Below are positions 34,277 to 45,179 of a stretch of 64,000 nucleotides of DNA, one piece after another. This DNA comes from Rutstroemia sp. NJR-2017a BVV2 (taxonomy: Eukaryota; Ascomycota; Leotiomycetes; Helotiales; Rutstroemiaceae). The first letter of the stretch is position 1. Every line of letters starts with the position of its first letter. The notes beneath the pieces are model-generated. The model was not told where the DNA came from and did not search any database. It worked only from the letters and a program-made list of their open reading frames with translations. The translations under genes and the position numbers were made by a program. The stretch spans positions 248,001 through 312,000 of the forward strand of contig NJPS01000044.1 of assembly GCA_002946415.1 (NCBI GenBank), read 5' to 3'.

Positions 34277-34374
34277 TTCCGGTACGGGGAATTGAACCCC
34301 GGTCTCCCGCGACCGTTGCTAACCGAAGTTGAGCGAATGAGAGGCGGAAATGCTAGCCACTACACCATGCCGGA
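34277..34374 (-). tRNA. tRNA-Glu (anticodon CTC) with 26-nt intron
   Basis: On the minus strand, TCCGGCA pairs with TACCGGA as acceptor stem (one C/A mismatch at pair 6). GTGTAGTGGCTAGCAT forms the D arm. TCCGC and GCGGG form the anticodon stem around loop CTCTCA, and CGGGGTTCAATTCCCCG is a perfect T arm with the GGTTCAATTCC B box. The anticodon is CTC. A 26-base insertion directly after position 37 sits at the standard nuclear tRNA intron site. Without it the tRNA is 72 nt, as for yeast tRNA-Glu. The discriminator base is A. It is transcribed by Pol III from internal boxes. Confidence 0.9.
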
Positions 34375-34814
34375 TGGTTGTTGTTATTGAGGAGGAAGAT
34401 CTTACTTAAAAATATATTCTCAGGACATAAAAGCAGATGCCAAAATCTAGAGAGCACAGATATGGATATTCTCTGCACTATATCTTCCAAAGTCCATATT
34501 TCCAAAGCTATTACGATCATCTCATTTTATCCAAAGCATTCTTTTTTCACAATCACAGAAGACCTAGCACGAAAAAGAAGAAGGATTTAAAGTGCGAATT
34601 TTTGTTCAACTAAAGCAGATAAAGACAGTAGAACAGATAAAGACAGTGGGAGAGGGGAGGAGAACTCTGGAGGGACCATGAGATATCAATCTTCACTGGT
34701 AAATCATATCCCAGGTTTGGTGGCAGGAATGTTATCTACCTGCGACATATGGCAAGCATCAAGTATATCATGCTTTATTGCCAAATTATTGGAATCATCA
34801 GGCTCGTGGGCTAA

Positions 34815-35138
34815 TTAGAGAATGTTGAGTTGTTGGAGTTTATAATTCCAGCAGCGGAGATACATTTTCAAACTAAAAGGTCTCCGGACGAACGTGTAGT
34901 CGGGTACGATGGTTGTCTCGTCGGTCGTGATCCCCATCATAGCATATATCCAATCCCGCGGCTCGAAACACTTGCCGAAGCATTTCCTGAGAGTTAGTGT
35001 CAGCATCGGAGATTGAGTAATGTTGTTCATCGTGGCGTTGATGATCTCCAAATTGTCCTTGATGCCAAAGAAAGCGTGTCCAAGTGCGGACTCTCTTTTC
35101 AAAGCAAGAATCAGCTTACCACCCAAAAGCGTATCCAC
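34815..35138 (-). pseudogene. HET-domain protein remnant
   Basis: A 107-codon frame contains CFEPRDWIYAMMGITTDETT followed by IVPDYTF. This matches the segment after the HET domain that in family members reads like DPRDKIYALLGL followed by a PDY motif. No HET core (SHRW/SYTW, WIDAICI) is found upstream within about 400 bp, and the frame closes early, so this looks like the leftover of a deleted gene. A divergent exon of an unrecognised gene cannot be excluded. Confidence 0.5.
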
Positions 35139-35552
35139 GACATACTTACGTGCCCGCCCATTCGGACGAAGAAGACGAGAAACGGAGTGTTACACGTCTA
35201 GCCACATGGAATTACTTAACTCAATTACGTTTTCTCCACGTCGCTTTAAGTCATTTGATAGAGGAAGGTCTCGGGAGGCCAGGCTACAATTAAAATGAGA
35301 TTAATAAGATCAAAGGGGAGATAACTAATGTGTAAGATATTCCATGAGTTGAGAATTGCTGCTCTACCTGAGCCTAACAGACTGCACAATCGGATACATG
35401 CCCCCAAACAATCCGCTCAGGGCACTTAACCACATCGCGCTGGGATCTTAGACATCTATTCCGGCCCGACAACTGAAGCCTGGTCACTATTAGGCCTGTG
35501 TAAAGGCAGAAGTTTCTCCCACGCTCCATCCATGCCTCCAACGATCATTCCT

Positions 35553-36513
35553 TCACCAGCCTTGACTTCGGCCCACGAAATCATCTGCCAAATATCTCTC
35601 AGTCGCGAGCTGCTCATAGGCAAACTCCTCTATCTGTCCAGCCATCTCATGCAAACGAACGAGGCAAAGTCTCGGCTCTACTGGTGTGAAATCCGGCTCC
35701 CCGGGTGCATTTTGGTGGCGTCTTTTGTGAAGCCAGTAACGTATTCGCGTTTGTGCGAGATAACAAATCATACGTCTATTATACAGCGAAGCGTAGCCCT
35801 GCTCCTGACTGTCGAAGGCCTCTAAACGGCAGAGAAAATCCTTCATATTTTCAATCGGCATTCCAATTTCGGCACTCTTGTCCCGGTGGAGAGTTGGCTT
35901 GATTGGTTCGACATTACTGTTCCATTCATCGTTGAAAAGAGCGGCCCACCATTTGCGTTTCCATGAATCATCTGGCACAGTACGCTTTGGATGATAAAAG
36001 CGCCATTGCTTCAATAGTAGATCTTCTAGACACTTTTTATCTCCATCGGTCAACTGTCTAGAATTCAGTATATAACTGTTCGAATTGGGTGTTCTATTAT
36101 CGCCGGATAAGTCTTTGTTGTGTGCTTCTTTGGCATGTAGTCGGCGAGGTTTTGGTGAAGGAACTTTCGGTGGGTTCGCTTGTTGGCGTTCATGCTTTTC
36201 ACGTTGCAGGCGTTTTTGCTCCAATACTGCCAACCGCTGGCGTAAATGTGCCTCTTCATCTGTCAGATTGAGTGATGCAGCTGACGTCTAGCATAAATCA
36301 TTATCACTAAACTATGTAACTTTGTAGATATCTCACCTTAGTGGTAGTTAAGAAACGGCGATTGCGTGAAGTGAACCGAATGATGTTTAGAACCGAATAG
36401 GGGAAAAGAGGGTGATAGTGGCGAGCAGCTATCATAGGGGAGATATTCGCCATTGCCAATATGAGTTTCGGCTTGCAAAATGGAAGGAATCGAAAGCGAA
36501 AGCTAGAAAGCAA
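35553..36513 (-). CDS. Conserved-looking small protein with probable mitochondrial presequence
   Basis: Two exons, 36513-36337 and 36287-35553 (intron 49 bp), give 303 residues. The N-terminus (MLSSFRFRFLPFCKPK, then HPLFPYSVLNIIRFTSRNRRF) is rich in Arg, Ser and aromatic residues and free of acidic residues, typical of a mitochondrial targeting signal. A second in-frame ATG at 36453 would shorten it by 20 residues and leave a weaker but similar signal. After the junction comes a short coiled coil (LTDEEAHLRQRLAVLEQKRL), a basic Pro-rich linker and a Trp-rich C-terminal domain (LLLKQWRFYHP, WKRKWWAALFNDEW). I do not recognise the family. Confidence 0.65.
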
Positions 36514-37238
36514 GATGAAGGAAAGTGAAAGTAGGATGGAAGAAACTTCAAGAAAGTGATCATAATTTGTAACATGCGGAAATTAGGAAAAGATAGTGGC
36601 GAATATATACACCAAGCACGCGGCACCCTTTCTATTGGAGACTATTCGGCTAGACTATTCACTCCTCGCCGACCTTCTTTAATATAGAAGCAGTGAATGC
36701 CTTCTGGAAGACCCAGATGGGACAAAGTATCTGGAACACGCAAACGAGGGCCGGGATCAAAGCCGGGAAAATGCGGATAGCAGCAACAAGTCAGAAGATT
36801 ATAAAAATAGCTATATATCAAGCGATGTATAATACCCTAAATCACGAACAAACTCGATAGCAATCCTCAATATCAGTTTGAACGATTCCGACCTTCAGCA
36901 ACCCGTGGATACCCGAATTTCTTCTCACGGGTTGCTTACCTACTTAGAAAAGCTAAGAGAGCAAATTCGATACAGATGCCTGGTAGAGTTCGCAACTCTG
37001 CGTGAAGTTCAGGAGAACAAGGGGGGTATTAGAGATAGTTTGAAATCCGAACCAACAGCTTGATGGTTGTGTTTCTAAATCAACGAATACATCAAAGTCA
37101 ATCACTAGAAATCAGATATCTCGAGTATATTTGGTAATGAAATGAAGACTTTCAATTTCGTGGGATAATAATGCTACTTGCGCCTTTCCTTGATCGTCAT
37201 GAAAATCCCAACACTTAGCTTACAACTTCTACCATACT
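36514..37238. other. Intergenic region between the small protein and the alcohol oxidase gene
   Basis: No gene supported. A 61-codon plus-strand frame (36878-37063) has a plausible helical composition but no known similarity and no splice partner. Confidence 0.45.
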
Positions 37239-39608
37239 CTATAGCCTTGCTCTCTCACCTTCCTTTTCACCTTTCAACTCTCGCGCTACACCTCTACTAA
37301 TCCAATCACTAATCGCCATATTCGTAACCATCGGATTAACCCCACTGGCACTAGGAAACACACTCGCATCACTAACATACAGCCCTTCCGTACCCCACAC
37401 CCTACCTTTCGGATCCACCACTCCATCTTCAGGCCGTTTGGACATCCGCGACGTGCCCATTTGATGCGCACTAACAAACTGTGAAGCTGGAGGCTTCGTA
37501 CTTGTATTTGAGAGCCGCGTGAGCCAGGCCTGAAAGCTTGGATCTTGCGAAGGATCGGGAGATGAAGAAAGTGTAGCTGGATCGCGGACGAAAGGTTCCA
37601 TGCCTAGAGCGGTTACATGGATTTCTCTTGCTCCGGTTACATAGCAGATTTTTGCAAGTGCGAGGACACCTTGCTTGATATGGCCACGGTCGAATTCGGA
37701 CGGAGTGTAAGCGATACGTGGAAGTCCGGTTTTGGCATCAGGATAAATAAGACCTGTATCGCGATCGCGGGCGATAGAAATGAAGACGTTCATGTGGCGG
37801 AATTTGAGGGCTTCGAACTTGTAGTCGAAGCCGCTGGGATAGTTGAGAGCTGGGAGAGATAAAGACGGTAACATACAAGTTGTTTCGAGTTTCACACCGT
37901 GTCCGTGTGAATCCAGATTTTCAAAACTGCTGCAGACGCTGGTGAGGATACCGCCTGGTCATATTAGTATAACTCGAAATGACGGACGAGCAAGCAACAA
38001 CCCACCTTCCCATGGTTTAACATCCTCGGTATAAACAGCGCCAACCATATTGACGGGATGAAGATACAGGTTTCGTCCAATTTGTGGATTCTGTTCATGT
38101 GTTAGTGATGTCAAGATAATTGGGAGAAAGTACTCGTAAAGACTAACCGTAAGACCACTGTTTTTCAAAATAACAGGGGTCCACAGAGTGCCACAAGAAA
38201 CAATGACTTTCTTCGCCCTTACGATGACCTCCCTCACCGTCCTTTGCGAGATGTGACCATCAACACCACCATTGATATTCCTTGAAGTCCAAATCCCCTT
38301 CACACCAACTGCTTTCTTTGCTCCATTTGAATCATCAAACATGACACGATCAATTTTGAACCCTTCAATAAACTCTGCACCGGCCTTTGCAGCATCCGGC
38401 AACCAAGATACCACTGGTCCTTGTTTTTGAGCAGATCCGCATCCCACCGAACAGTGTCCGCAATAATGCTCGTGGCCACCTGTATTTTGCGGAACGGCTT
38501 TTGCATGGTACCCCAATTTCCTGGATCCTTCCATCAACATTTGATTGCCATGGTTATGTCTAATGTGCTCAGCACTGACACCCATCCTTTGACAAACACG
38601 ATCTAAGCTTTCCTGGAATTCTGCAGTCCCAAAAAATTGAAGACCTCTATCTTCGGCCCATTCTTTCCTCACATAGTCCTGGGTCTGTAAACTTGCACTC
38701 CAATTGACAGTTCCTCCACCTCCCCAGTTACTTCCAGCTACAACTGACGTGCTTGAATCATCACTGACGATAATTCCTCCGTTTTCCAATAGATGGACGC
38801 CAGCAGCTGCTTCAGACATGGGTAACTGAGAAGGAGGATAATAGTATGATTTCTCAACCACTATAACCTTATGGCCTTGCTCAGCCAGGTTCTTGGCGCA
38901 AACTGCACCACCGCACCCACTTCCAACAATCACCACATCCGTTTCCACAATTTGCGGCTCATCTCTCGCCGGGAATTGGAGGAACTCGTACTCGAAGTGT
39001 GGGCCAGGTTTATAGTGATGCGGAACTTTCGTGAATCCAGTGACTCGGTCGAAATTGGGTGAAGTTTTCAGCCAGAGATGCTTGCCAAGGAGAGACATCG
39101 TCTTAGCAATCGCCCGCAGAGGAAACAAATAGGAGTTTCTCCATGAATCAAGGATGGATTCCCGGATGTTGATTGAGTGGGATTGAATTGGAGCAGCATA
39201 GCCCGTGAGCATAAGGGAGCCAAGACGCGTGTTGAGAGTGGAAAGAATAACACCAAGGACTTTTCGAGCATCTTCACGAGCATATATTGTCAATGTACGA
39301 AGGAGAAGGTCTTGGAAAGCGGGAATATCGGATGGCTTCTCGTTCAGATATGCTTCCAACGCCTCATCGTCTGGTGGTGAAGTAATAGTATTCCGCATGC
39401 GACTTACGGCGTCATTGTATTTCTCATCCGGGACAGAAAATTGAGTTGCAGGGTCCGATGCGATAGAAGCTCGGTGGATTGATGGAACTACAGTATCCAT
39501 GATAGCCATCAGAGTCGCCCATTGTAGGTCCGTGAAATATTGACCCTCAGGAGGGTCTGGCAATGGGGCCACAATTGGTGCGACCAAATCTACCATGTTT
39601 GACGACAT
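37239..39608 (-). CDS. FAO1: Long-chain fatty alcohol oxidase (GMC oxidoreductase)
   Basis: Three exons, 39608-38148, 38090-38006 and 37954-37239, give 753 residues, the usual size. It opens with a helical segment of about 180 residues typical of long-chain alcohol oxidases. The FAD dinucleotide motif VVIVGSGCGGAVCAKNLAEQ starts near residue 224, followed by SNWGGGGTVNWSAS, the Cys-rich block HYCGHCSVGCGSAQKQG and the GMC C-terminal motif QMGTSRMSKRPEDGVVD with DASVFPSASGVNPMVTNMAI. These enzymes oxidise long-chain alcohols to aldehydes with O2, making H2O2 during alkane and fatty alcohol catabolism. The final residues ARL fit the peroxisomal PTS1 consensus. Gene symbol by analogy with yeast FAO genes. 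Confidence 0.93.
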
Positions 39609-40136
39609 CGTGAATTGCTTGCTTCCAGTCTACAATCAACCTCCACAATAGTTTCTTGAAGGGAAGACGTTAACAAAATAGAACGGCGATGAGCTAGGAG
39701 CTCTCGCGCGTCGCAGTTTCAGCTGACAATTCCCTGCCGAGGCTAGCAAGGGCCATAAGGTGGAGTAATGGCTCGTTCAAACCGTCTCCGTAGCTTGTCG
39801 AGCTTGTCTGATTTGACGATTAGCTGTAAGCTCTGGCCAATAAGGTTACACGCTACTGTAAGTCTTATATATTGATCTTCTTTCTATTTTGAAGATATTT
39901 GGACGTCCATTAAAAATCAAATGTTTTTTTTATCAGTATTTCTTTAATTACATACAAAGTCGGCTTCTATTCTAAAACTTATACATTTGAAATAAAGAGC
40001 AACTTGTCTTTAATTTCAAGTAATCAAAGAAATCAACAAGTTTTCATCGAAGAGATAATCGTAGGAAGCGAAGCATTCCGTAGGCGTGCACCGTAATGCC
40101 GACGATTAGAGCGGTTAGTAAATTCGTATTATCTTA
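39609..40136. other. Promoter of the alcohol oxidase gene with AT-rich patch and direct repeat
   Basis: Contains one copy of a repeat shared with 42262-42320 and an AT-rich patch at about 39860-40060 that may be decayed DNA. No gene seen. Confidence 0.5.
39717..39825. repeat. Direct repeat, copy A, flanking the HET gene
   Basis: Shares TCAGCTGACAATT, CCTGCCGAGGCT, ACCGTCT, CGTAGCTT and ATTTGACGA in order with copy B at 42262-42320. Copy A is longer by two internal blocks of about 33 and 9-10 bases. It lies about 110 bp upstream of the alcohol oxidase start. Confidence 0.7.
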
Positions 40137-41969
40137 TCACAACAATTCAAGATCCTGTATAGTGTACTTCCCAGAAGAAATGCCCTTCAAAGCCTCCCCA
40201 TTCATAATTCCATGAATATAAGCTTCACCCACGAGCTGGAATGCGTTTCCCTTACCCCGGAGAATGATAGGCGTCGAACAGCCGTGTATAACACAAATAA
40301 CATCCCCAGTTTTACATACATTCCCACCAAGCCCAACGTATCCTGCTGCAGTAGTGATCATGCGTCTTAAGTTCCAGTGAACAGAGGACCTATAGTCAAA
40401 GAAGTCACCAGTGTAAATGCGTGACGTGCTTAGATCATTACGTGGAGGGAAAACTTCATGTGCCCATTGTTTAATCGACTTCCCAGACACGATGAGGTTC
40501 TGGTTCCGGTGATACCAGGCAGCGAATATTTTGGAGTTGGAGGCAGAATTATCTGTCACTGTACACTGGTGGCATTGTTGCAAAAAATGGCTTGTGACGT
40601 CTTGTAGAATCTCAGTGGTTGGTGTCCGCATTGGGGGGAGTGAACCTGCTATAAGTGACTGGCAAATTGCATCAATAGCTTCTCGCCCGTTGTAGGTGAT
40701 AGACCTTGAGCTACTTTGATGGAACGTTTTTTCAGGTGTAGAGTCTGCAGTGCTCTCGAGTATTTGGGCGAGACCATCAACGGAATCTACTATGAAACCC
40801 CGGACGTTCATTGTTCCCGTTTCGTCGTTGAAAGATACGGTCGCAGCAGAATTACCGTCAGCCGACACCGGTGTTAATGATGAAATTGAAGAGTTCATAG
40901 TTGAAGTCGCTCGATGACTGAAATCCGGAATCCATGACGGCAACTCGATGTCCAATATCCTTGGGTACACCGTAAAGCCTGCCAGACTGAGAATATCCAG
41001 GCGATTTGACGTTCTTATTATGTTGACGACCGCTTGCTTGTATGTCTCTGCAATAGACAACCTATAGTCAGGACGTGAAACAACTTTCGCGGCATCGCTT
41101 GCTAGATTTAAGATGGCATACACCTTGTCTCTGGGATCAGAAGCAAGCGCCAGCCCAGTCCTGTAGAGAGTGCAAAGGAGCGAGTCATATTTCCAGGATT
41201 CTCTGTAGAGGTAGGCACTTGCAAGAGAGAATGTTCCATAATCGAGAATAAGGCCTTCTTGTTTCAAGAGTAATGGTTGTTGTATCCTTTGGTGAGTCGA
41301 TAGAACATTCAAGCATCTCGAAATATTACGTGGGTCCAGTGAGAGTGATCCGCAGAACAACACTACATCCTTAGCCGCAACGATTTCTTGAATGATCCAA
41401 ATTCGTCTCCACCAGGGACGACGCAGCATATGATACAGAGCGCGCCATTCCAAAGAATGTTTTCTTGTCATCAGCGAATCCTTTAGCCACTCTTTGGAAT
41501 TTTCTTCTTGCCGGCTGATTGTCCGAATCATTTGAAAAGCTATATGGCTGTCATCTCGCTCTGGTCCTAGCCAGACGGTCACCAGCACCGCTTGGGCGTA
41601 TATCTGCCGCATTCGCAGGATCTGATCGCTTCTCTCGTGTATATCTGCTTGATTTATGCAAATGGCATCAATCCAGATAGGCACGTGTCCGAACTCACGC
41701 TCCCTGCGTGCCTTCAAAGCCGCAGTTAGGTTGGGACCCAAGATCAGTTGTTTCCCATCGACAGTGATTTCTTGGGGCGACAGATCACTGGAATAATCAT
41801 CTAGCCAGGCGTAAGAGAGAGCATGATACGCTGGATGATGATCCAATGACATTTGAACTAGTGAGCAATTCAGGCTAGAAGGGTCATGAGGATCAATGGG
41901 ATGGATTGTGAGGAGTCGAATCGCATTGCTGCTGGCATCAAGTGGGGTGTACTGATAGGGCTCAGACAT
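40137..41969 (-). CDS. HET-domain protein (heterokaryon incompatibility type)
   Basis: A single intronless frame of 610 codons. The HET domain occupies about residues 45-200, with PAYHALSYAWLDD, VPIWIDAICINQADIHERSD, MRQIYAQAVLVTVWLGPE and RRPWWRRIWIIQEIVAAKDV. The family segment LASDPRDKVYAILNLASDA and the RPDYRLSIAETYKQAV block follow, and a C-terminal region ends with CVIHGCSTPIILRGKG, which resembles the usual C-terminal ligand-like fold of these proteins. HET proteins trigger programmed cell death when incompatible hyphae fuse, though most members have no tested role. All HET motifs look intact, so it is probably functional. A diverged direct repeat lies on both sides. Confidence 0.93.
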   Translation of the reverse strand: MSEPYQYTPLDASSNAIRLLTIHPIDPHDPSSLNCSLVQMSLDHHPAYHALSYAWLDDYSSDLSPQEITVDGKQLILGPNLTAALKARREREFGHVPIWIDAICINQADIHERSDQILRMRQIYAQAVLVTVWLGPERDDSHIAFQMIRTISRQEENSKEWLKDSLMTRKHSLEWRALYHMLRRPWWRRIWIIQEIVAAKDVVLFCGSLSLDPRNISRCLNVLSTHQRIQQPLLLKQEGLILDYGTFSLASAYLYRESWKYDSLLCTLYRTGLALASDPRDKVYAILNLASDAAKVVSRPDYRLSIAETYKQAVVNIIRTSNRLDILSLAGFTVYPRILDIELPSWIPDFSHRATSTMNSSISSLTPVSADGNSAATVSFNDETGTMNVRGFIVDSVDGLAQILESTADSTPEKTFHQSSSRSITYNGREAIDAICQSLIAGSLPPMRTPTTEILQDVTSHFLQQCHQCTVTDNSASNSKIFAAWYHRNQNLIVSGKSIKQWAHEVFPPRNDLSTSRIYTGDFFDYRSSVHWNLRRMITTAAGYVGLGGNVCKTGDVICVIHGCSTPIILRGKGNAFQLVGEAYIHGIMNGEALKGISSGKYTIQDLELL

Positions 41970-42892
41970 CGTGCCGGTTCAGTCTTGTGCTAGAATGGAG
42001 TAAACACAATTAATATTTCGCGGCGCATGCAGAAGTATGTTCCGCCCTGAACAAGCTCACCTCAGGCTCAGGAGATATCCGTTTCGGATGTACCAGCTTC
42101 AGATGTTGCTGCCAACACAGGCTCTGGAGTCACGATGTCTTCGATAGCCACGAAAGTCTCGACTATCCTTAGGGAGCTGGGTAGCGCCGTGATTGTATGA
42201 TCATACTGTTGGTCGTTTGGTAGAGGGAGGTTACCGCTCCTTAACCGCTCTCGCACAGCGTTGTTCAGCTGACAATTTCCTGCCGAGGCTGACCGTCTTC
42301 GTAGCTTATCTAATTTGACGAGCGGAGGAAGTCATCAACCGTTACACCTCTTATGAACACGATCAGGGATGAATCCGAACCAATGGTTTAGATGAGATAA
42401 CGGAGCAATAGAGCAGATCATACCGTAAATATCCACACGATTGAATCGATCTGCAGAGGCCATGAGTCTGGATAGGGACAAGGACCTCTTTGTGCGCGGT
42501 GATGCGGAGGAAAAAGATCTATTATATCGGCGTTGGATCGAGAACTTCTTCCGCTCCTTCAATCGATCACGGCAGGACGCGACGGAAATCCACAATGACT
42601 CCGGCCTCCGTGTGGTTGTGAAGCGCTGGAATAGCTGCTCGTTATAGCCTATTTCCCAAACCTCGGTTGGGAATTGGAAAGAGAAAAGGGTGATCATGTA
42701 TTGCCAAAGGTAGATGTCGCTGCTTCTGAGTACCTTCTTATATTGTATAAAAACAGGTCCATATGATCATGATATCGTCAAAAACCTATCCTTCCTACTG
42801 TACACCAATCGCTAAAAGTATCCAATCCTCGTGAGCAAGTTTCAATACATCCTTAATAATCCTATCCATATAACCTACCCAAAACCTCGACT
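41970..42892. other. Region upstream of the HET gene, no supported gene
   Basis: Holds direct-repeat copy B (42262-42320) and small frames of 62 codons (42068-42256, minus) and 120 codons (42335-42697, minus). The latter is basic and Ser/Arg-rich but has no recognised domain. They may be relics. Confidence 0.45.
42262..42320. repeat. Direct repeat, copy B, flanking the HET gene
   Basis: Shorter copy of 39717-39825, in the same orientation, about 290 bp upstream of the HET start codon. The four internal substitutions I see in the aligned blocks are all C-to-T or G-to-A in this copy. Confidence 0.7.
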
Positions 42893-44699
42893 TCACCTCG
42901 CCGTCATCTCAGCCCCATAAACCCCAGCACTACCAGTTCCCAGCCCAACACTCGATATCACGCCCCACGTCAGTGCTGCCATCTCCCAATCCTCGTCCTC
43001 ATCCTCATCGCCCTCGTTAAACTCGTTGACGTTGCTAGGGGGCGTGTATGCAGCAGTGTCGTCTGATTCTGCCTGAAGTTTCTTCGACTTACTGCGGCGC
43101 GATCCGGTAGATGAACTTTGAGGAGTTTCAGATTTCTTGGGACGTCCACGACGTCGAAGAGGAGTAGATATGTCGGTACTGTTTAAGATCAATGCCTGTA
43201 AGGTAACAAAACCTAGAGAAGAGAAACATACCTGTTAACCATATTCTCAACCTCGGCCTTGACTTCCTTTGCTGCCTGCCTACCCTTGTCCATCCAAGGA
43301 ATAGTAAATCTTAATATTTGTTTACCATCAAGTCCTCGGATAGCAGTCCAGATTCCAAGACTGAGACCGGAGATTACCACATCGTACCCCACAGCGCCCA
43401 CAGCAGGATGATCACCAACAGCACCTAGAACCCTTTCAATCGCGGTTACTGCGCGGTCGGTGCTTGATCGGTGCACCTTTTCAATCGGATGTAACAGATG
43501 GTGGCGGTAATAATGATCTTTTGGGGTGTTATAGAACAAAGCAAGTCCCGAAGTTTTGAGGTGCAAGAGCGAAGAAATGGTGGAGATGGTACGGAAGACT
43601 TTCATGTATGAAGCATGAGCTTCGTGTGGGTGCTCGTAATTATTTCCCCAGCTCTCAGGAATGATGTAGGGTAGTAACATTGGTGCGAAAGGTAGCGCTT
43701 TCGACCATAAGGCGATGTTCACAAAAGAAGGTGTGTTGGAAGCAAAAGGGATTAGAAACACTGTCGAGTATGTAGCAAGCAGAACAGTAATGTAAAACCC
43801 AGGTTTTGGTAGCCAGGTGTCAGCCCTTTGCGGAACGATCCTCTCAAACCAGTATCTATCTCTGTCAACGTGACTTCTTTGGATTGGGAAGAAAGACCTA
43901 CTTGTGAAGGCCACCTGGAATCCTCGACTCAGTCAGAACATCCACATTTTCCGGTAATGGTACTGGTGTAAGTAGCACCGTGATAAACCAGAGATTTTGA
44001 GCAAATGAAAGGTTGACCAGTTGAGCGAGTAGCAAATAAGCCCAAAGGTTCGAGATATTTCGTCTTCGCCCCTCAATTGCAAGATAAGTACCGAAAGAAG
44101 TCATAGCCAAACTAGCTTGTTGACCCCACCAGAAGTAGCGAGCCTTTTCTGCAACAATCTCCAAGGTGTCCCGATAGAAAGGAGTATCGTTGAGCCATCT
44201 CGCAATCTCAAGTCGACCAGGATGTTGACCTCCACGAAGAGCTCCTCTGGTGCCGAAGATACTGATCGTTCGAATTAATCCATGTTACATTCTCAGCGCG
44301 GGGTTAACAAACCTCTCTGGTAAATCTACCCCTCTTTCAAGAGCCCAAGTTCTATAACTAATGCTGGCACCTTTCACTGAGAACCATCCAGCTGTAACCA
44401 AGCTCAGAAGTGCTAGACCGGAGAAGAGCTTCACATGACCTCGTCTCAAGTGCTGGCGATGTCTAGTCGCTGATGAGGGTGGTAGAGCGAGGTATGAGCG
44501 GAAAATTGTTCTGATGATAAGGGCAGTAAGAGATGCTGACAGAAGAATATGAGAACCAACAGTCAACGTCGGGATGATGCTACGCAGTGTGGTGTTAGAC
44601 GTGGGATACGATGAAGTGATATCTATTGCTATGGATACTCTTCTGAGAAGATAGTGAGTAGGCTTACCTCGGACTGGCGTGGATTTCTACGGGCGCCAT
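42893..44699 (-). CDS. Multi-spanning membrane protein with AT-hook-like acidic tail, unknown function
   Basis: Five exons, 44699-44668, 44579-44313, 44261-43902, 43861-43232 and 43178-42893, give 524 residues. About seven hydrophobic helices are visible, among them TVGSHILLSASLTALIIRTI, LFSGLALLSLVTAGWF, LWAYLLLAQLVNLSFAQNLW, FYITVLLATYSTVFLIPFA and VGYDVVISGLSLGIWTAI. The last exon encodes RRRGRPKKS (an AT-hook or basic patch), KSKK, an acidic run (EGDEDEDEDWE) and a final short hydrophobic stretch. The start MAPVEIHASPS is chosen because only the 32-nt first exon joins in phase with exon 2. An ATG at 44898 gives a frame that cannot be spliced into it. I do not recognise the family. Confidence 0.78.
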
Positions 44700-45179
44700 T
44701 TTCAATGAGAGCTCCCGTCGAGATCTTGAGATATATGAAAGCTAGAAGTTTTGAACCATAAATTGTAAATCCCAAATAGCAAATGATAAATTGATTGTCA
44801 TGAAAATGTTGACGCGCTAAATCTCGAGAAAGTTGGCAGACAACAACAACAGCGGCAGCAGGCGTGACCTCACTAGTCCGCAAACTCCCCCATGTCAAAA
44901 ATGTCTAGCTTCCGTCGTCATGCATAGCTAGATCTTCAGACTCTACTCATGCTTCGTAGATTTTAGATTTTAGATTCCAAATTCTTATTAATTTCTCAGC
45001 CTTGTGCTAATCGGCTGGAGACAATGTCTCACTAGACTCTGATAGCTTTACGAAAGGGGATCTATCCTTATCCCTATGAAGGCGCTCGACGAGCTAATTT
45101 GAGAACTGAGGCTGCATGTCTGCGGATTACGTTTCATGATCTTTCTTCTACTACAATCGCTCATTGCGCACAATCCAAG
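44700..45179. promoter_or_regulatory. Divergent promoter region, 480 bp
   Basis: Lies between the start codons of the leftward membrane protein and the rightward ARFRP1/Arl3-like GTPase. No particular site could be assigned. Confidence 0.5.

Noticed and set aside
42335..42697. 120-codon basic frame upstream of the HET gene
   Set aside because: No recognisable domain, and opposed by a plus-strand frame of similar length; kept only as a possible relic.
44629..44898. Start of the membrane protein at the ATG at 44898
   Set aside because: That frame reaches the donor at 44667 in a phase that does not join exon 2. The ATG at 44699 in the other frame joins perfectly.
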